From Segatella hominis (GTDB taxonomy: Bacteria; Bacteroidota; Bacteroidia; Bacteroidales; Bacteroidaceae), in contig NZ_SGVY01000021.1 of NCBI RefSeq assembly GCF_004535825.1, forward strand, positions 1 through 64,000: a stretch of DNA of 64,000 nt, given 5' to 3'. Numbering within the stretch: position 1 is the stretch's first letter; each line of letters opens with the position of its first letter. The translations under genes and the position numbers were made by a program. Positions 37,851-46,052 of the stretch are shown here, piece after piece. A model generated the notes under the pieces. The model saw only the letters and a list, made by a program, of their open reading frames with translations. It was not told where the DNA came from and searched no databases.

Positions 37851-40568
37851 TTACTTAACCACGAACTTTCTGCCGTTGTGGATATAGATACCACCTGCTG
37901 TAGGCTTCTCTACCTGCTGACCACTCAGGGTGTAGTATTTGCCATCGTTCAACTTAGTGCTCTGATTTACCACCTCGTTGATACCTGTTGTACCGCCAAC
38001 ATTATCAAAGTCAAATATGACTCCAGGAACCTTCTTCGCACTGCCAACAGCAGGTCCAAAGTCATCATAACTTGTACCAAGACGATTCATTGTTGCTGCT
38101 TTTTCCTTAGCTATTGGCAAATAACTACTATTACTTAAGTATGGCTTGCTACCTTTAGAAATCCAGAATCCAAGAAGATATTCATCTGCTCCATAATTAA
38201 TTTTATCACCTGTAGCAATCTGGGCATTATAGTATCCAAAGAGATAATTGTAATTATCCGCGTCAGATGAAGGAATCACACGTGAAACAAGAATTGGCTT
38301 CAAGAAGTTTTGATCCTTATATTCTACATCATCTTTATACTGCTCCATAGGAATTACCAAATTATTGTAGGATGTAAAATCTTCACGAGATTTGAATTTA
38401 GCTCCAGGTATCTTAGAAGCAGCCTCACTCGTTGTTGCAAGAATCACACCAGTATTAGCAGGAATCACATGGTCATCACCACCAGATACATATCCATTAA
38501 TATTCTTTAGAGTCATCTTAACATCACCAGATTTATCATCTGTGATGCTACTAACCACAAAGATATCAACCTTATCAGAAATCTTCCATGACTTTTGTGC
38601 ACTCCATGTTCTCATATACCTATAGCCACCCAAATTAGTTATATTTTGCTTGTTGGTTTCAGAACCATAAACCACGTCCCCTAAATCGTGTAACTCCATA
38701 TCCCTATTTGCAGTAATGGTGTAATAATAGTCAGTCTTTGGATCATTACCATCACTATAGGTATGGAAGTAAAGACGTACGGTCCAGCGACCTGCAGGAC
38801 GGTTCCAAATGATGTTCCAACTATTATAATCTTCACTGGTAGGGTCACCCTTTTCAGTATAATCTACTTTGTTAGGATCATTGACATCTGCGGTATGACC
38901 AGGAGCGCTTTCTGAATCATAAGGATACTTAGCCATCTCATTTTTATCAGTATTAGTATTCTCATACCAAGTAATTTTTTCATCATGGTTACCTACAAAT
39001 CTGAATGGTTTTCCATAAGCATCGCTAGTAGTAACGACTCTCGCCTTATAACACTGCTCAGTTTCATCATAAACCATATCTGCAGCATTAGATTTGTAAT
39101 TCCATGATTTATCCGCATTTAATGTACCAGGAATAGCATCACCAACCAAAGATACAGAGGTAAGCACTGCACGGTCAGTACGCAGAATAAGTTCACCAAT
39201 GAAACCAAAGTGATTATTATCCTTACACCTATTATCATCACCTTTGGAAGGATTATACTCAACAATCTGTACACCAAAATTACGTTTATTAATCTTTACA
39301 GGAGCCTCATTTGGAAGAACCTCGTTTTCAGGATCTTTACCTATATACTCAAGTCCACCATTACCCAACATGAAAAGTTTATTAGTCGTTGGACAACTAA
39401 TAGCATGAAGTTCAGGATTGAAGGCTCCATAAGATTTCGCCCATTCAGTATATAGTTTATCTCTTACATAATTAGAAATTACATAGTACGAACGATTTGC
39501 TGCGAGATTGACTGTAGCAAAGAACTTATTACTAAATTGCGGATCATCCTTTTTGTAAGTATCATAAAGAGGCATAACAGTGGCATCAGGAGCATCGCTA
39601 ATGAAGTAAGCCACACGCTTCTTTGCTTGATGCGTAATCATCCACTTAGCTGGCTCATGAGTTGTCTTGTCTACAGCAATATATACTTCGTACAATCCAT
39701 CAGAATACTCATCAGGCCTCTTATTACGAGTAACAAAATTCCAATAGTTGTTATCCTCTGAAAATTTTACCGTTCCATTCAAAGTTTCCCAATTAGTAGA
39801 CTTAGCCTCTGTTGAAGGATAAGTCTCACTAATGCCACAAGCAGAAGTAGGACCAAATACCTTTACTGCTTTTCCAGTCTCATCGACATACATTACCTGC
39901 GCATGAGCAGTAAGAGAAGCAGGTATCTCAACCATATATACATCATATGGAGTGGTTGCAGCTTCACTAATTGATTGATCATTCTGCTGCTGGAACTTGA
40001 ATACAGCATCGTCATAATTTATCTTATCTTTTTCATCAAAGGTAAAGAAGTTACCAGCGAGATAGAAACCCTGAGTATAAACATGATCTTTGAGACGATT
40101 AGTTGTCACAGTATTCCAATCAACGGTTGTGCTACCGCCACCACCTTCAGTGCCACCTGATTCAGGAGCATCATACTTAATCTGGTTGGTTTCATAATTA
40201 TAAGTAATGGTATAAGAAGTCTTACCTGAAGTAGGAACTATCTTCAGGGCATTAGATGTACCTTCAAAAATCTGCTGATAAGTACCTGTCAGAACCAAGT
40301 CTGATGAGGATCCATTTCCTGGTCCATACTCTTTTCCTTCTTTGACAATACGGAACCAAATAGCCTGTGTACCAGAAGGCACATTATCCAATTTACAAGT
40401 ATAAATTTTACCATCTGTTGTGTTAAATTTGAAATTGTCATTTTCAGTCCAATTACCAGGTTGTAAATAATGACTAACTGCTTTAACTTCGGCGAAAGCC
40501 ATCATTTTCAGTGGTATGCTCATTAAGAAGCATAACACCATCATCATTAGTGTAAATCTTTTTTTCAT
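37851..40568 (-). CDS. Large secreted starch-locus binding protein (905 residues)
   Basis: Exported by a signal peptide of about 25 residues. The N-terminal beta-module (about 28-130) is more diverged than a typical CBM26. A Gly-rich linker (SGGTEGGGGS, about 138-147) leads to the YLAGNFFTFDEKDKINYDD repeat domain shared with the 1,082-residue protein. A FNxRPAGRWTVRLYF-like block follows (WNRPAGRWTVRLYFHTY), and the tail KYYTLSGQQV then GGIYIHNGRKFVVK is a sorting signal. No catalytic motif. It lies 12 bp after a truncated relative and has no promoter of its own, so it is probably read from that relic's promoter. Confidence 0.78.
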   Translation of the reverse strand: MKKRFTLMMMVLCFLMSIPLKMMAFAEVKAVSHYLQPGNWTENDNFKFNTTDGKIYTCKLDNVPSGTQAIWFRIVKEGKEYGPGNGSSSDLVLTGTYQQIFEGTSNALKIVPTSGKTSYTITYNYETNQIKYDAPESGGTEGGGGSTTVDWNTVTTNRLKDHVYTQGFYLAGNFFTFDEKDKINYDDAVFKFQQQNDQSISEAATTPYDVYMVEIPASLTAHAQVMYVDETGKAVKVFGPTSACGISETYPSTEAKSTNWETLNGTVKFSEDNNYWNFVTRNKRPDEYSDGLYEVYIAVDKTTHEPAKWMITHQAKKRVAYFISDAPDATVMPLYDTYKKDDPQFSNKFFATVNLAANRSYYVISNYVRDKLYTEWAKSYGAFNPELHAISCPTTNKLFMLGNGGLEYIGKDPENEVLPNEAPVKINKRNFGVQIVEYNPSKGDDNRCKDNNHFGFIGELILRTDRAVLTSVSLVGDAIPGTLNADKSWNYKSNAADMVYDETEQCYKARVVTTSDAYGKPFRFVGNHDEKITWYENTNTDKNEMAKYPYDSESAPGHTADVNDPNKVDYTEKGDPTSEDYNSWNIIWNRPAGRWTVRLYFHTYSDGNDPKTDYYYTITANRDMELHDLGDVVYGSETNKQNITNLGGYRYMRTWSAQKSWKISDKVDIFVVSSITDDKSGDVKMTLKNINGYVSGGDDHVIPANTGVILATTSEAASKIPGAKFKSREDFTSYNNLVIPMEQYKDDVEYKDQNFLKPILVSRVIPSSDADNYNYLFGYYNAQIATGDKINYGADEYLLGFWISKGSKPYLSNSSYLPIAKEKAATMNRLGTSYDDFGPAVGSAKKVPGVIFDFDNVGGTTGINEVVNQSTKLNDGKYYTLSGQQVEKPTAGGIYIHNGRKFVVK

Positions 40569-40580
40569 AATTATATAGCT

Positions 40581-40790
40581 TTAAACCATTTTTTTTACAA
40601 GGGGATTATTTTTCAAATTCAAACAGAGTTTCTTGGTCACCTTAGAGGTATAAACATGATTATCATTATCCTTGACCTCAAATCCGTTACTCGGACATTG
40701 GAAATAGACAGTCAAATCGGCTGCCTTTACCGTTTGCGATATGGACAATAATGCCCAAACCGCCATTAAAAACGTAAAAAATCTTTTCAT
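40581..40790 (-). pseudogene. Truncated binding-protein gene acting as 5' leader
   Basis: Encodes 69 residues: the signal peptide and first strand of a protein nearly identical to the 1,082-residue one (MKRFFTFLMAVWALLSISQT, LTVYFQCP). A deletion then joins it to a later segment (GFEVKDNDNHVYTSK) that soon leaves the homologous frame. It keeps the complete duplicated promoter and operator and is followed after 12 bp by the intact 905-residue gene. Confidence 0.8.
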
Positions 40791-41122
40791 CTTTTATTTA
40801 GTTAAGTCATTATTTATATGTTGTTCTAAGCTTCTATGAGCGCGAGTAGATGACCTTAAAACTATTCAGTTAGTTAATCATCACTTCTTTTAGGAACTTA
40901 TACGTCATTTTTAACTTTATCTATTTTTTTAAGATGAACATGCTTTTAGCAAAATCCACTACTTAGTCAGAAACTTTTATTATACTAACTTTTATCAAGG
41001 CAAAATTAGAAAAAATATCTAAAATCCGTTAACTTTCTCCCCATATTTATACACTTATTGTGTGCAATCGATTGCACAATCGGCATTTTTTAGCCTTTTT
41101 CCTTTGTTATTCCGAATAAAAT
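40791..41122. repeat. Duplicated promoter region, copy 2
   Basis: Partner of 37044-37381. No gene in it; it carries the operator and promoter boxes for the truncated gene and the 905-residue gene. Confidence 0.85.
41001..41078 (-). promoter_or_regulatory. Promoter and palindromic operator of the 905-residue unit
   Basis: TGTGCAATCGATTGCACA (41061-41078) is upstream of TAATTTTG (41001-41008). The -33 position, 20 bp from the -7 box and 30 bp from the operator core, reads TTAA instead of TTTG. Confidence 0.6.
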
Positions 41123-41306
41123 GATTAGCTCTGCAAAAGCAAATAGGCTGATAAGGTATTATCACCAGAAACTTAAAAGTACAAAACAAGGCAGAATAGA
41201 TATTAACCAAAGTGGTTGTATAGCCATTAAGGGTTATATCCCTGAAACAGAATCCTTTATGATTGATATTCCCAACAAAGAGATGAAGAAAGCGTTGACG
41301 TGGTAA
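41121..41306 (+). pseudogene. Second relic of the AAA/PD-(D/E)XK family
   Basis: A 61-codon plus-strand frame whose second half, INQSGCIAIKGYIPETESF then IDIPNKEMKKAL, matches the same linker region of the large protein at the right end (QSGYITIKGYDPETELYLLD). The first half (RLIRYYHQKLKSTKQG) is unmatched. Too short to be functional; it is convergent with the peptide gene beyond the terminator. Confidence 0.65.
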
Positions 41307-41347
41307 GAAAGACTTTAAAGTATAAAAACAAGAAGAAGTTTAAAATA

Positions 41348-41378
41348 AAGGGTGTGTCAAAGCTCATGACACACCCTT
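41348..41378 (-). terminator. Terminator of the 65-residue peptide gene
   Basis: 12-bp arms AAGGGTGTGTCA (41348-41359) and complement (41367-41378), with a T-rich tail on the minus strand. It may also stop transcription from the plus-strand relic. Confidence 0.8.
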
Positions 41379-41411
41379 CCTTTTACTTAAAACACCTAAC
41401 TCAAAAACTAT

Positions 41412-41609
41412 TTATTCTTCCCAAACTGAAAAGCCCTTTTCCCAAGCATTCTCATCTAATTCCTGAGCGTCATCGAAGAAAAAATCATTTTTCTTTGACA
41501 TGAAGTCGTCCTTGATCTGTGAGCCCTCTGGTCCCGATACAGCCAAAATAGCTGTTTTCAATCGGGAAGAACTTAATTCAGTGACTGGTTTTATATATTG
41601 TTTCATCAT
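41412..41609 (-). CDS. Small acidic peptide following the 723-residue binding protein
   Basis: A 65-residue third member, 40 bp after its binding-protein gene. It keeps the pattern MMKQYIKP, AILAVSG (20-26), MSKKNDFFFDD, an acidic middle and an end SVWEE. Unlike the other two it lies outside the duplicated block, so its shared layout is not explained by recent copying and points to selection. No signal peptide of the usual kind; unknown function. Confidence 0.7.
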   Translation of the reverse strand: MMKQYIKPVTELSSSRLKTAILAVSGPEGSQIKDDFMSKKNDFFFDDAQELDENAWEKGFSVWEE

Positions 41610-41649
41610 ACTCTATATTTTAAAATCATTCATAAGAAATTCAAACACA

Positions 41650-43821
41650 CTACTTGAGAACCACCTTCTTGCCCTGGTGAATGAAAATTCCCTTGGCTGG
41701 ATGAGCAACCTTGACGCCTTGCAAAGTATAGTATGCATCATCAGTATTTCTCTCATTTACCTTTATCTCTGAAATACCAGTAGTTTCATTCGCATCATCA
41801 AACCACAAAACCAACTTCGCAGGTGCGGTATTGTCATCCAAATTGCTATTAATATCGCCCACAAACTGGCAATCGTGATTCAGCTGATCTGTCTTCAAAG
41901 CCAGGAATGCATGTCCTGGTTTAACATTACCCTCAGCACGGAAGAAACCCGCATAGTTTGAAAGTTGAGACTTGACTGCCTCATCCTGCAATCCCTTATA
42001 GTACTTCGTATTATACAGATAATTCAAAGCAAAATGACGACAGCTATAGTGATAATAGTTTTTATCATCTACTGTGTATTCACCATTTTCAATGTTCTTA
42101 CCATATACAGCTTCAACCAAGTCGTTGCGGAAAGTCTCATTAGGGTAGCTATTCTTCCACCAATTCTCTTCGACCTCAGTAAGCAAACCACTATCGTCGG
42201 CATCAGTAAGAACCTCAAAGGTTTCACTACCACTGGCAGGAACTTGATCGGCTACGAGCAAGACACCCTGATCGTGAGGAATATATTTGAGGCTGCGCAA
42301 CACTACCCTACCTTCAGGCTGGCCAGTCTGTCCTGCAGTTGTTTCCTCAAATTTCTGAGCAGTATAAGCTCTATAACCATCCTTCAACTTCAGGTTAAAC
42401 GCACTACTATAAGTACGAAGTTTATCGCGGAATGAGATAACCTGATCGTCAACGAACTCAATACGATAAGTACTTGTGGTCGTATTCAAACGAACGATAT
42501 AATAGTTTCTTGCATCATCAGCCTGAGGATTTAACGACTGCGAACCGTTACATCTGGAATCATTGTCTCCTCTGTAACCGGAAACAAATACGGAACCTGT
42601 TGTCGCAGTACCATCCTTCTGATCCTGTACCTGAGGTCTTACTACCAGATTCCATTTTTCGTGATCGGTATATAAAGCATCAGCAACCTTAGAACCAAAT
42701 ACACGACTGGCATCATCCATCAATGATTTTGGCGCAAAAGACATATACAAGTCTCCGAAGGATCCATTATTTTTTTTGACCACCTTACTATATACAATAC
42801 TATCTACAACATTGTTGTCCTTTTGATTAAGATAGATATTCTTTACCATTTTATTAGCTTCTGTAGCCTCATAGGAATATGAAGTATTTGCTACATTACC
42901 TAACATATAGAAATCTTCCAAGTCAGCATTCTTCTTTGCGGTAGCATTCTTATATCCAGGATATAATGAAGCATACAATTCATCTATTGACTTATTGGTA
43001 TATAAAGACAACGAATGAGCTTCGGCACCATAAGAAACATTTGGCTCACCTTTATGATGCTTTATTTTATCACCCAAATTCAAACCAAGTGTATAAGATA
43101 CTCCAGAACCCTTCACAATAACAATTGCATTGGAAGAAGAAGCTGCAGTTGTAGGATCCAGATAGGCTCCTGTAACATATCCTGTCAAATTGGTATTAAG
43201 AGCCAAATTCCATGAACTGCCAAGTGTATTATCTATCAGTGGGCGATACTGTAAAGAATGATTGTTCTTTCCTCGCACATACACACGTACCAGATCTCCT
43301 TTTTTACCAGGAAGCAGTTCATCCTTAATACCTACAGAAAACTGTTCTAAAGAATATGGATTGGATTCACGCAATCGTGAGGCAGAAAGAGCTCTAATTA
43401 ATTGCTTACCACCACACTCTGCTACCATCTCAAACTCAGTATCTGCAAGGAGGCCATTTGTGGTGTAATATCCGTTGTTTACAACTTTCCAACCAGGCCG
43501 GTTATTTCCCGGGCACTGATTGCTTCCCTTATCATTAAAGATAACTTTCACATCAGAAGCAGATACTGTACCCGTATCAAAAGTCCAAGTTGCAATTTTG
43601 TTTCCATCGACAGTTTTTATATCATTAGAAACACTTTCATCGCTACCCCAAGCACCCAAATAAGCCATAGAACTTGCACCTTCTCCGCTATATGCATAAG
43701 CACATGCATTAGCCCAGGTATTTGGCACATAGAAGTGCAATGTTACGTTTTCTGCCATTGCTTGCTGCATCATAGGAGTCATTCCCCCAAATGCCATTAG
43801 GAAAAGTAAAAATCGTTTCAT
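41650..43821 (-). CDS. Large secreted CBM26-type binding protein (723 residues)
   Basis: Signal peptide ending AMA (about 23), then a CBM26-like module at about 24-130 (VTLHFYVPNTWANACAYAYS, VKVIFNDKG, CPGNNRPGW). The central beta-rich part of about 500 residues has no recognised catalytic motif. The tail DAYYTLQGVKV then KGIFIHQGKKVVLK is a sorting signal. It has its own promoter with an upstream TGCAAACGTTTGCA palindrome and is followed by the third small peptide gene. Likely a surface glycan-binding protein of the starch set. Confidence 0.78.
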   Translation of the reverse strand: MKRFLLFLMAFGGMTPMMQQAMAENVTLHFYVPNTWANACAYAYSGEGASSMAYLGAWGSDESVSNDIKTVDGNKIATWTFDTGTVSASDVKVIFNDKGSNQCPGNNRPGWKVVNNGYYTTNGLLADTEFEMVAECGGKQLIRALSASRLRESNPYSLEQFSVGIKDELLPGKKGDLVRVYVRGKNNHSLQYRPLIDNTLGSSWNLALNTNLTGYVTGAYLDPTTAASSSNAIVIVKGSGVSYTLGLNLGDKIKHHKGEPNVSYGAEAHSLSLYTNKSIDELYASLYPGYKNATAKKNADLEDFYMLGNVANTSYSYEATEANKMVKNIYLNQKDNNVVDSIVYSKVVKKNNGSFGDLYMSFAPKSLMDDASRVFGSKVADALYTDHEKWNLVVRPQVQDQKDGTATTGSVFVSGYRGDNDSRCNGSQSLNPQADDARNYYIVRLNTTTSTYRIEFVDDQVISFRDKLRTYSSAFNLKLKDGYRAYTAQKFEETTAGQTGQPEGRVVLRSLKYIPHDQGVLLVADQVPASGSETFEVLTDADDSGLLTEVEENWWKNSYPNETFRNDLVEAVYGKNIENGEYTVDDKNYYHYSCRHFALNYLYNTKYYKGLQDEAVKSQLSNYAGFFRAEGNVKPGHAFLALKTDQLNHDCQFVGDINSNLDDNTAPAKLVLWFDDANETTGISEIKVNERNTDDAYYTLQGVKVAHPAKGIFIHQGKKVVLK

Positions 43822-43910
43822 CTTTTATATAAGTTTTAAAAGTTTACGTTATGTTCTAACTCGTTCTTTAGAGTTATATACAAACACATTCTTAGATAAG
43901 TTTACAGGGG

Positions 43911-44008
43911 CAAAGTTACTAAGAATCTACAAACTTTCTTTTCCTGATGGCTCACTTTTTGCCTTTTTTGTTATGCAAACGTTTGCATCTCTTTCCATGC
44001 AAATTGCA
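43911..44008 (-). promoter_or_regulatory. Promoter and operators of the 723-residue protein gene
   Basis: TAACTTTG (43911-43918) lacks a TTTG partner at -33. A perfect palindrome TGCAAACGTTTGCA (43974-43987) lies about 55 bp upstream of the -7 box, with a shortened copy TGCAAATTGCA (43998-44008) beyond. Confidence 0.6.
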
Positions 44009-44020
44009 TAAAAATAACAT

Positions 44021-44066
44021 AAAATCGGCGCATTTTCCCTCAAAATATGGGAAATGCGCCGATTTT
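44021..44066 (-). terminator. Terminator of the 49-residue protein gene
   Basis: A long stem of about 18 bp (44021-44039 with 44049-44066, one bulge) is followed by a T-rich tail on the minus strand. Confidence 0.82.
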
Positions 44067-44129
44067 ATGCTATTAGCACTATGCTTTAAATTCAATATGG
44101 TCTTGTGAAGGATAGCGAAAAGAAGATCT

Positions 44130-44279
44130 TTATTTGGAAGAGGCAAATTTTACGTTTGTAAATTTGGCGACTCTGCCTGGCCGATAATTATCACAAACGG
44201 GAATTTTATCGAAATCTGGGAACTTCTTACAAAACTCCTCATAAGTCCAATAACCGACTTTAACTTGTTTCTTTTCCAT
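44130..44279 (-). CDS. Small hypothetical protein (49 residues)
   Basis: ATG at 44277-44279 to TAA at 44130-44132. The product is basic and soluble, with VGYWTYEEFCKKFPDFDKIP, a single DNYRPG turn and a short C-terminal strand (AKFTNVKFASS). It is flanked by a TAACTTTG promoter box 52 bp upstream and a strong terminator downstream, so it is probably a true gene. No family recognised; it may be a small regulatory or binding protein. Confidence 0.6.
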   Translation of the reverse strand: MEKKQVKVGYWTYEEFCKKFPDFDKIPVCDNYRPGRVAKFTNVKFASSK

Positions 44280-44331
44280 CATTTATCGCTTTAATTTGTT
44301 CAACATGTTGCATGATTTAAACATCACGCTG

Positions 44332-44339
44332 CAAAGTTA
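44332..44339 (-). promoter_or_regulatory. Promoter -7 box of the 49-residue protein gene
   Basis: TAACTTTG on the minus strand; no clear TTTG at the -33 position. Confidence 0.5.
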
Positions 44340-44384
44340 GAAAAAAGAATTGAAAACCGCAAGCTTTTATTTGATTATTTTAAA

Positions 44385-46028
44385 TCACAGCTGCTCCATA
44401 TACTGCGCACACATTTCGGCACAGCGTTCTCCATCCACACCTGCGGAAACGATGCCACCAGCATAGCCGGCTCCCTCACCACAAGGGAAGAGACCCTGGA
44501 TGCGGACATGCTGCAAGGTTTCACGGTCGCGAACGATGCGGACCGGGGAAGAGGTGCGAGTCTCCGTTGCTATCAGTATCGCCTCATTGGTCAGAAATCC
44601 ATGCGCATTCTTGCCGAATGTCTTGAATCCTTCCTGCAGACGCTTGCTCACAAATGACGGCATCCAGAAATGAAGCGGACTGGATACCAGACCCGGCGCA
44701 TAACTGCTCTTAGGCAGGTCGTAACTCAAACGGTTGTTCACGAAGTCGGCCATGCGCTGAGATGGCGCCGTCTGCTTCATGTTGCCCTGCTGCCAGCACT
44801 GTTTCTCCAATATCTCCTGGAAATACATCATTTGGAGGGAAGAGTGAGGAGTGAAGAGTGAAGAATCCTCCTGTCTGCGAAGTTCGATTTCCTCCAACAC
44901 TGCCTGATGATCCTTCACAAATGGCGCTACATCTTCAGGATGCGTCTCCACCACCATGCCCGAATTGCTCCATGCCGTACCGCGGTTGCTCGGACTCATA
45001 CCGTTGACCACAAGCTGTTCCGGACCCGTAGCTGCAGGAATCACAAAACCGCCCGGACACATACAGAAACTATATACACCCCTGCCATCCACCTGGGTAA
45101 CAAAACTGTATTCGGCTGCAGGGAGATACTTGCCACGACCGTTCTTGTTGTGATACTGTATCTGGTCGATGATCTGGGAAGGATGCTCCAGACGGACACC
45201 CACGGCAATGCCCTTCGCCTCAATCTCTATCTTGGAAGAAGCGAGATAACGATACACGTCACGGGCACTATGACCGGTAGCCAAGATCACAGGACCACGA
45301 TAGTTTTCCTCCGCACCCGTCTGCAGGTTGACAGCCTCCACACCTATCACCTTGTCGCCCTCCAAGACGAAGCGGGTCATCTTGGTCTGGAAATGCACCT
45401 CACCACCACATTGGAGAATGGTATTGCGCATATTCTCGATGACACGCGGCAACTTGTCGGTACCGATATGCGGATGGGCATCAGCTAAGATATTTGTATT
45501 GGCTCCATGCTGACAGAACACATTCAGTATCTTATCCACACTACCACGTTTCTTGCTGCGGGTATAAAGTTTGCCGTCACTATAGGCACCTGCGCCACCC
45601 TCACCAAAACAGTAGTTGCTCTCGCCATCCACCTTCTGGGTCTTGGTGATATTACTGAGGTCTTTCTTGCGCTCACGCACATCCTTGCCACGCTCCAAAA
45701 CCACCGGTCTGTAACCCAATTCGATGAGTTTGAGGGAAGCAAAGAGACCGCCAGGTCCCTCTCCCACCACGATGACACGAGGCTTACTGCTCACGTCGGG
45801 ATATTCCGTATGGACATACTGGTCGTCCTGCGGAAACTCATTGATATAGGCACGCACCTTGAGATTGACAAAGATGGTGCGCTGGCGGGCATCGATGCTT
45901 CTCTTGAGCACCCTCACCTGGTTGAGTGTTCTCACATCCAACCCCTTTTCCTTGGCGAGATAGCGCTTGATGCCTTCCTCGCTCGCTGCCTGTTCTGGCA
46001 GAATTCTGATTTGATATTCCTCGATCAT
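44385..46028 (-). CDS. FAD-dependent oxidoreductase (COG2509-like)
   Basis: A 547-residue flavoprotein. A roughly 75-residue N-terminal domain precedes the Rossmann dinucleotide-binding site GEGPGG (89-94) with the ribose-binding Glu112. The GEGGAGAYSDGKLYTR block and the C-terminal FPCGEGAGYAGGIVSAGVDG complete the FAD site. The substrate is unknown. Around residues 383-398 a stretch (EDSSLFTPHSSLQ) is encoded by a short repeated DNA motif otherwise found between genes, an in-frame insertion that seems tolerated. Confidence 0.88.
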   Translation of the reverse strand: MIEEYQIRILPEQAASEEGIKRYLAKEKGLDVRTLNQVRVLKRSIDARQRTIFVNLKVRAYINEFPQDDQYVHTEYPDVSSKPRVIVVGEGPGGLFASLKLIELGYRPVVLERGKDVRERKKDLSNITKTQKVDGESNYCFGEGGAGAYSDGKLYTRSKKRGSVDKILNVFCQHGANTNILADAHPHIGTDKLPRVIENMRNTILQCGGEVHFQTKMTRFVLEGDKVIGVEAVNLQTGAEENYRGPVILATGHSARDVYRYLASSKIEIEAKGIAVGVRLEHPSQIIDQIQYHNKNGRGKYLPAAEYSFVTQVDGRGVYSFCMCPGGFVIPAATGPEQLVVNGMSPSNRGTAWSNSGMVVETHPEDVAPFVKDHQAVLEEIELRRQEDSSLFTPHSSLQMMYFQEILEKQCWQQGNMKQTAPSQRMADFVNNRLSYDLPKSSYAPGLVSSPLHFWMPSFVSKRLQEGFKTFGKNAHGFLTNEAILIATETRTSSPVRIVRDRETLQHVRIQGLFPCGEGAGYAGGIVSAGVDGERCAEMCAQYMEQL

Positions 46029-46052
46029 ATTATTAGGATTTCCTTTTTTTGA

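Noticed and set aside
43952-44146. 64-codon minus-strand frame
   Set aside because: It contains the terminator hairpin and the palindromic operators; the real gene there is the 49-codon one in another frame.
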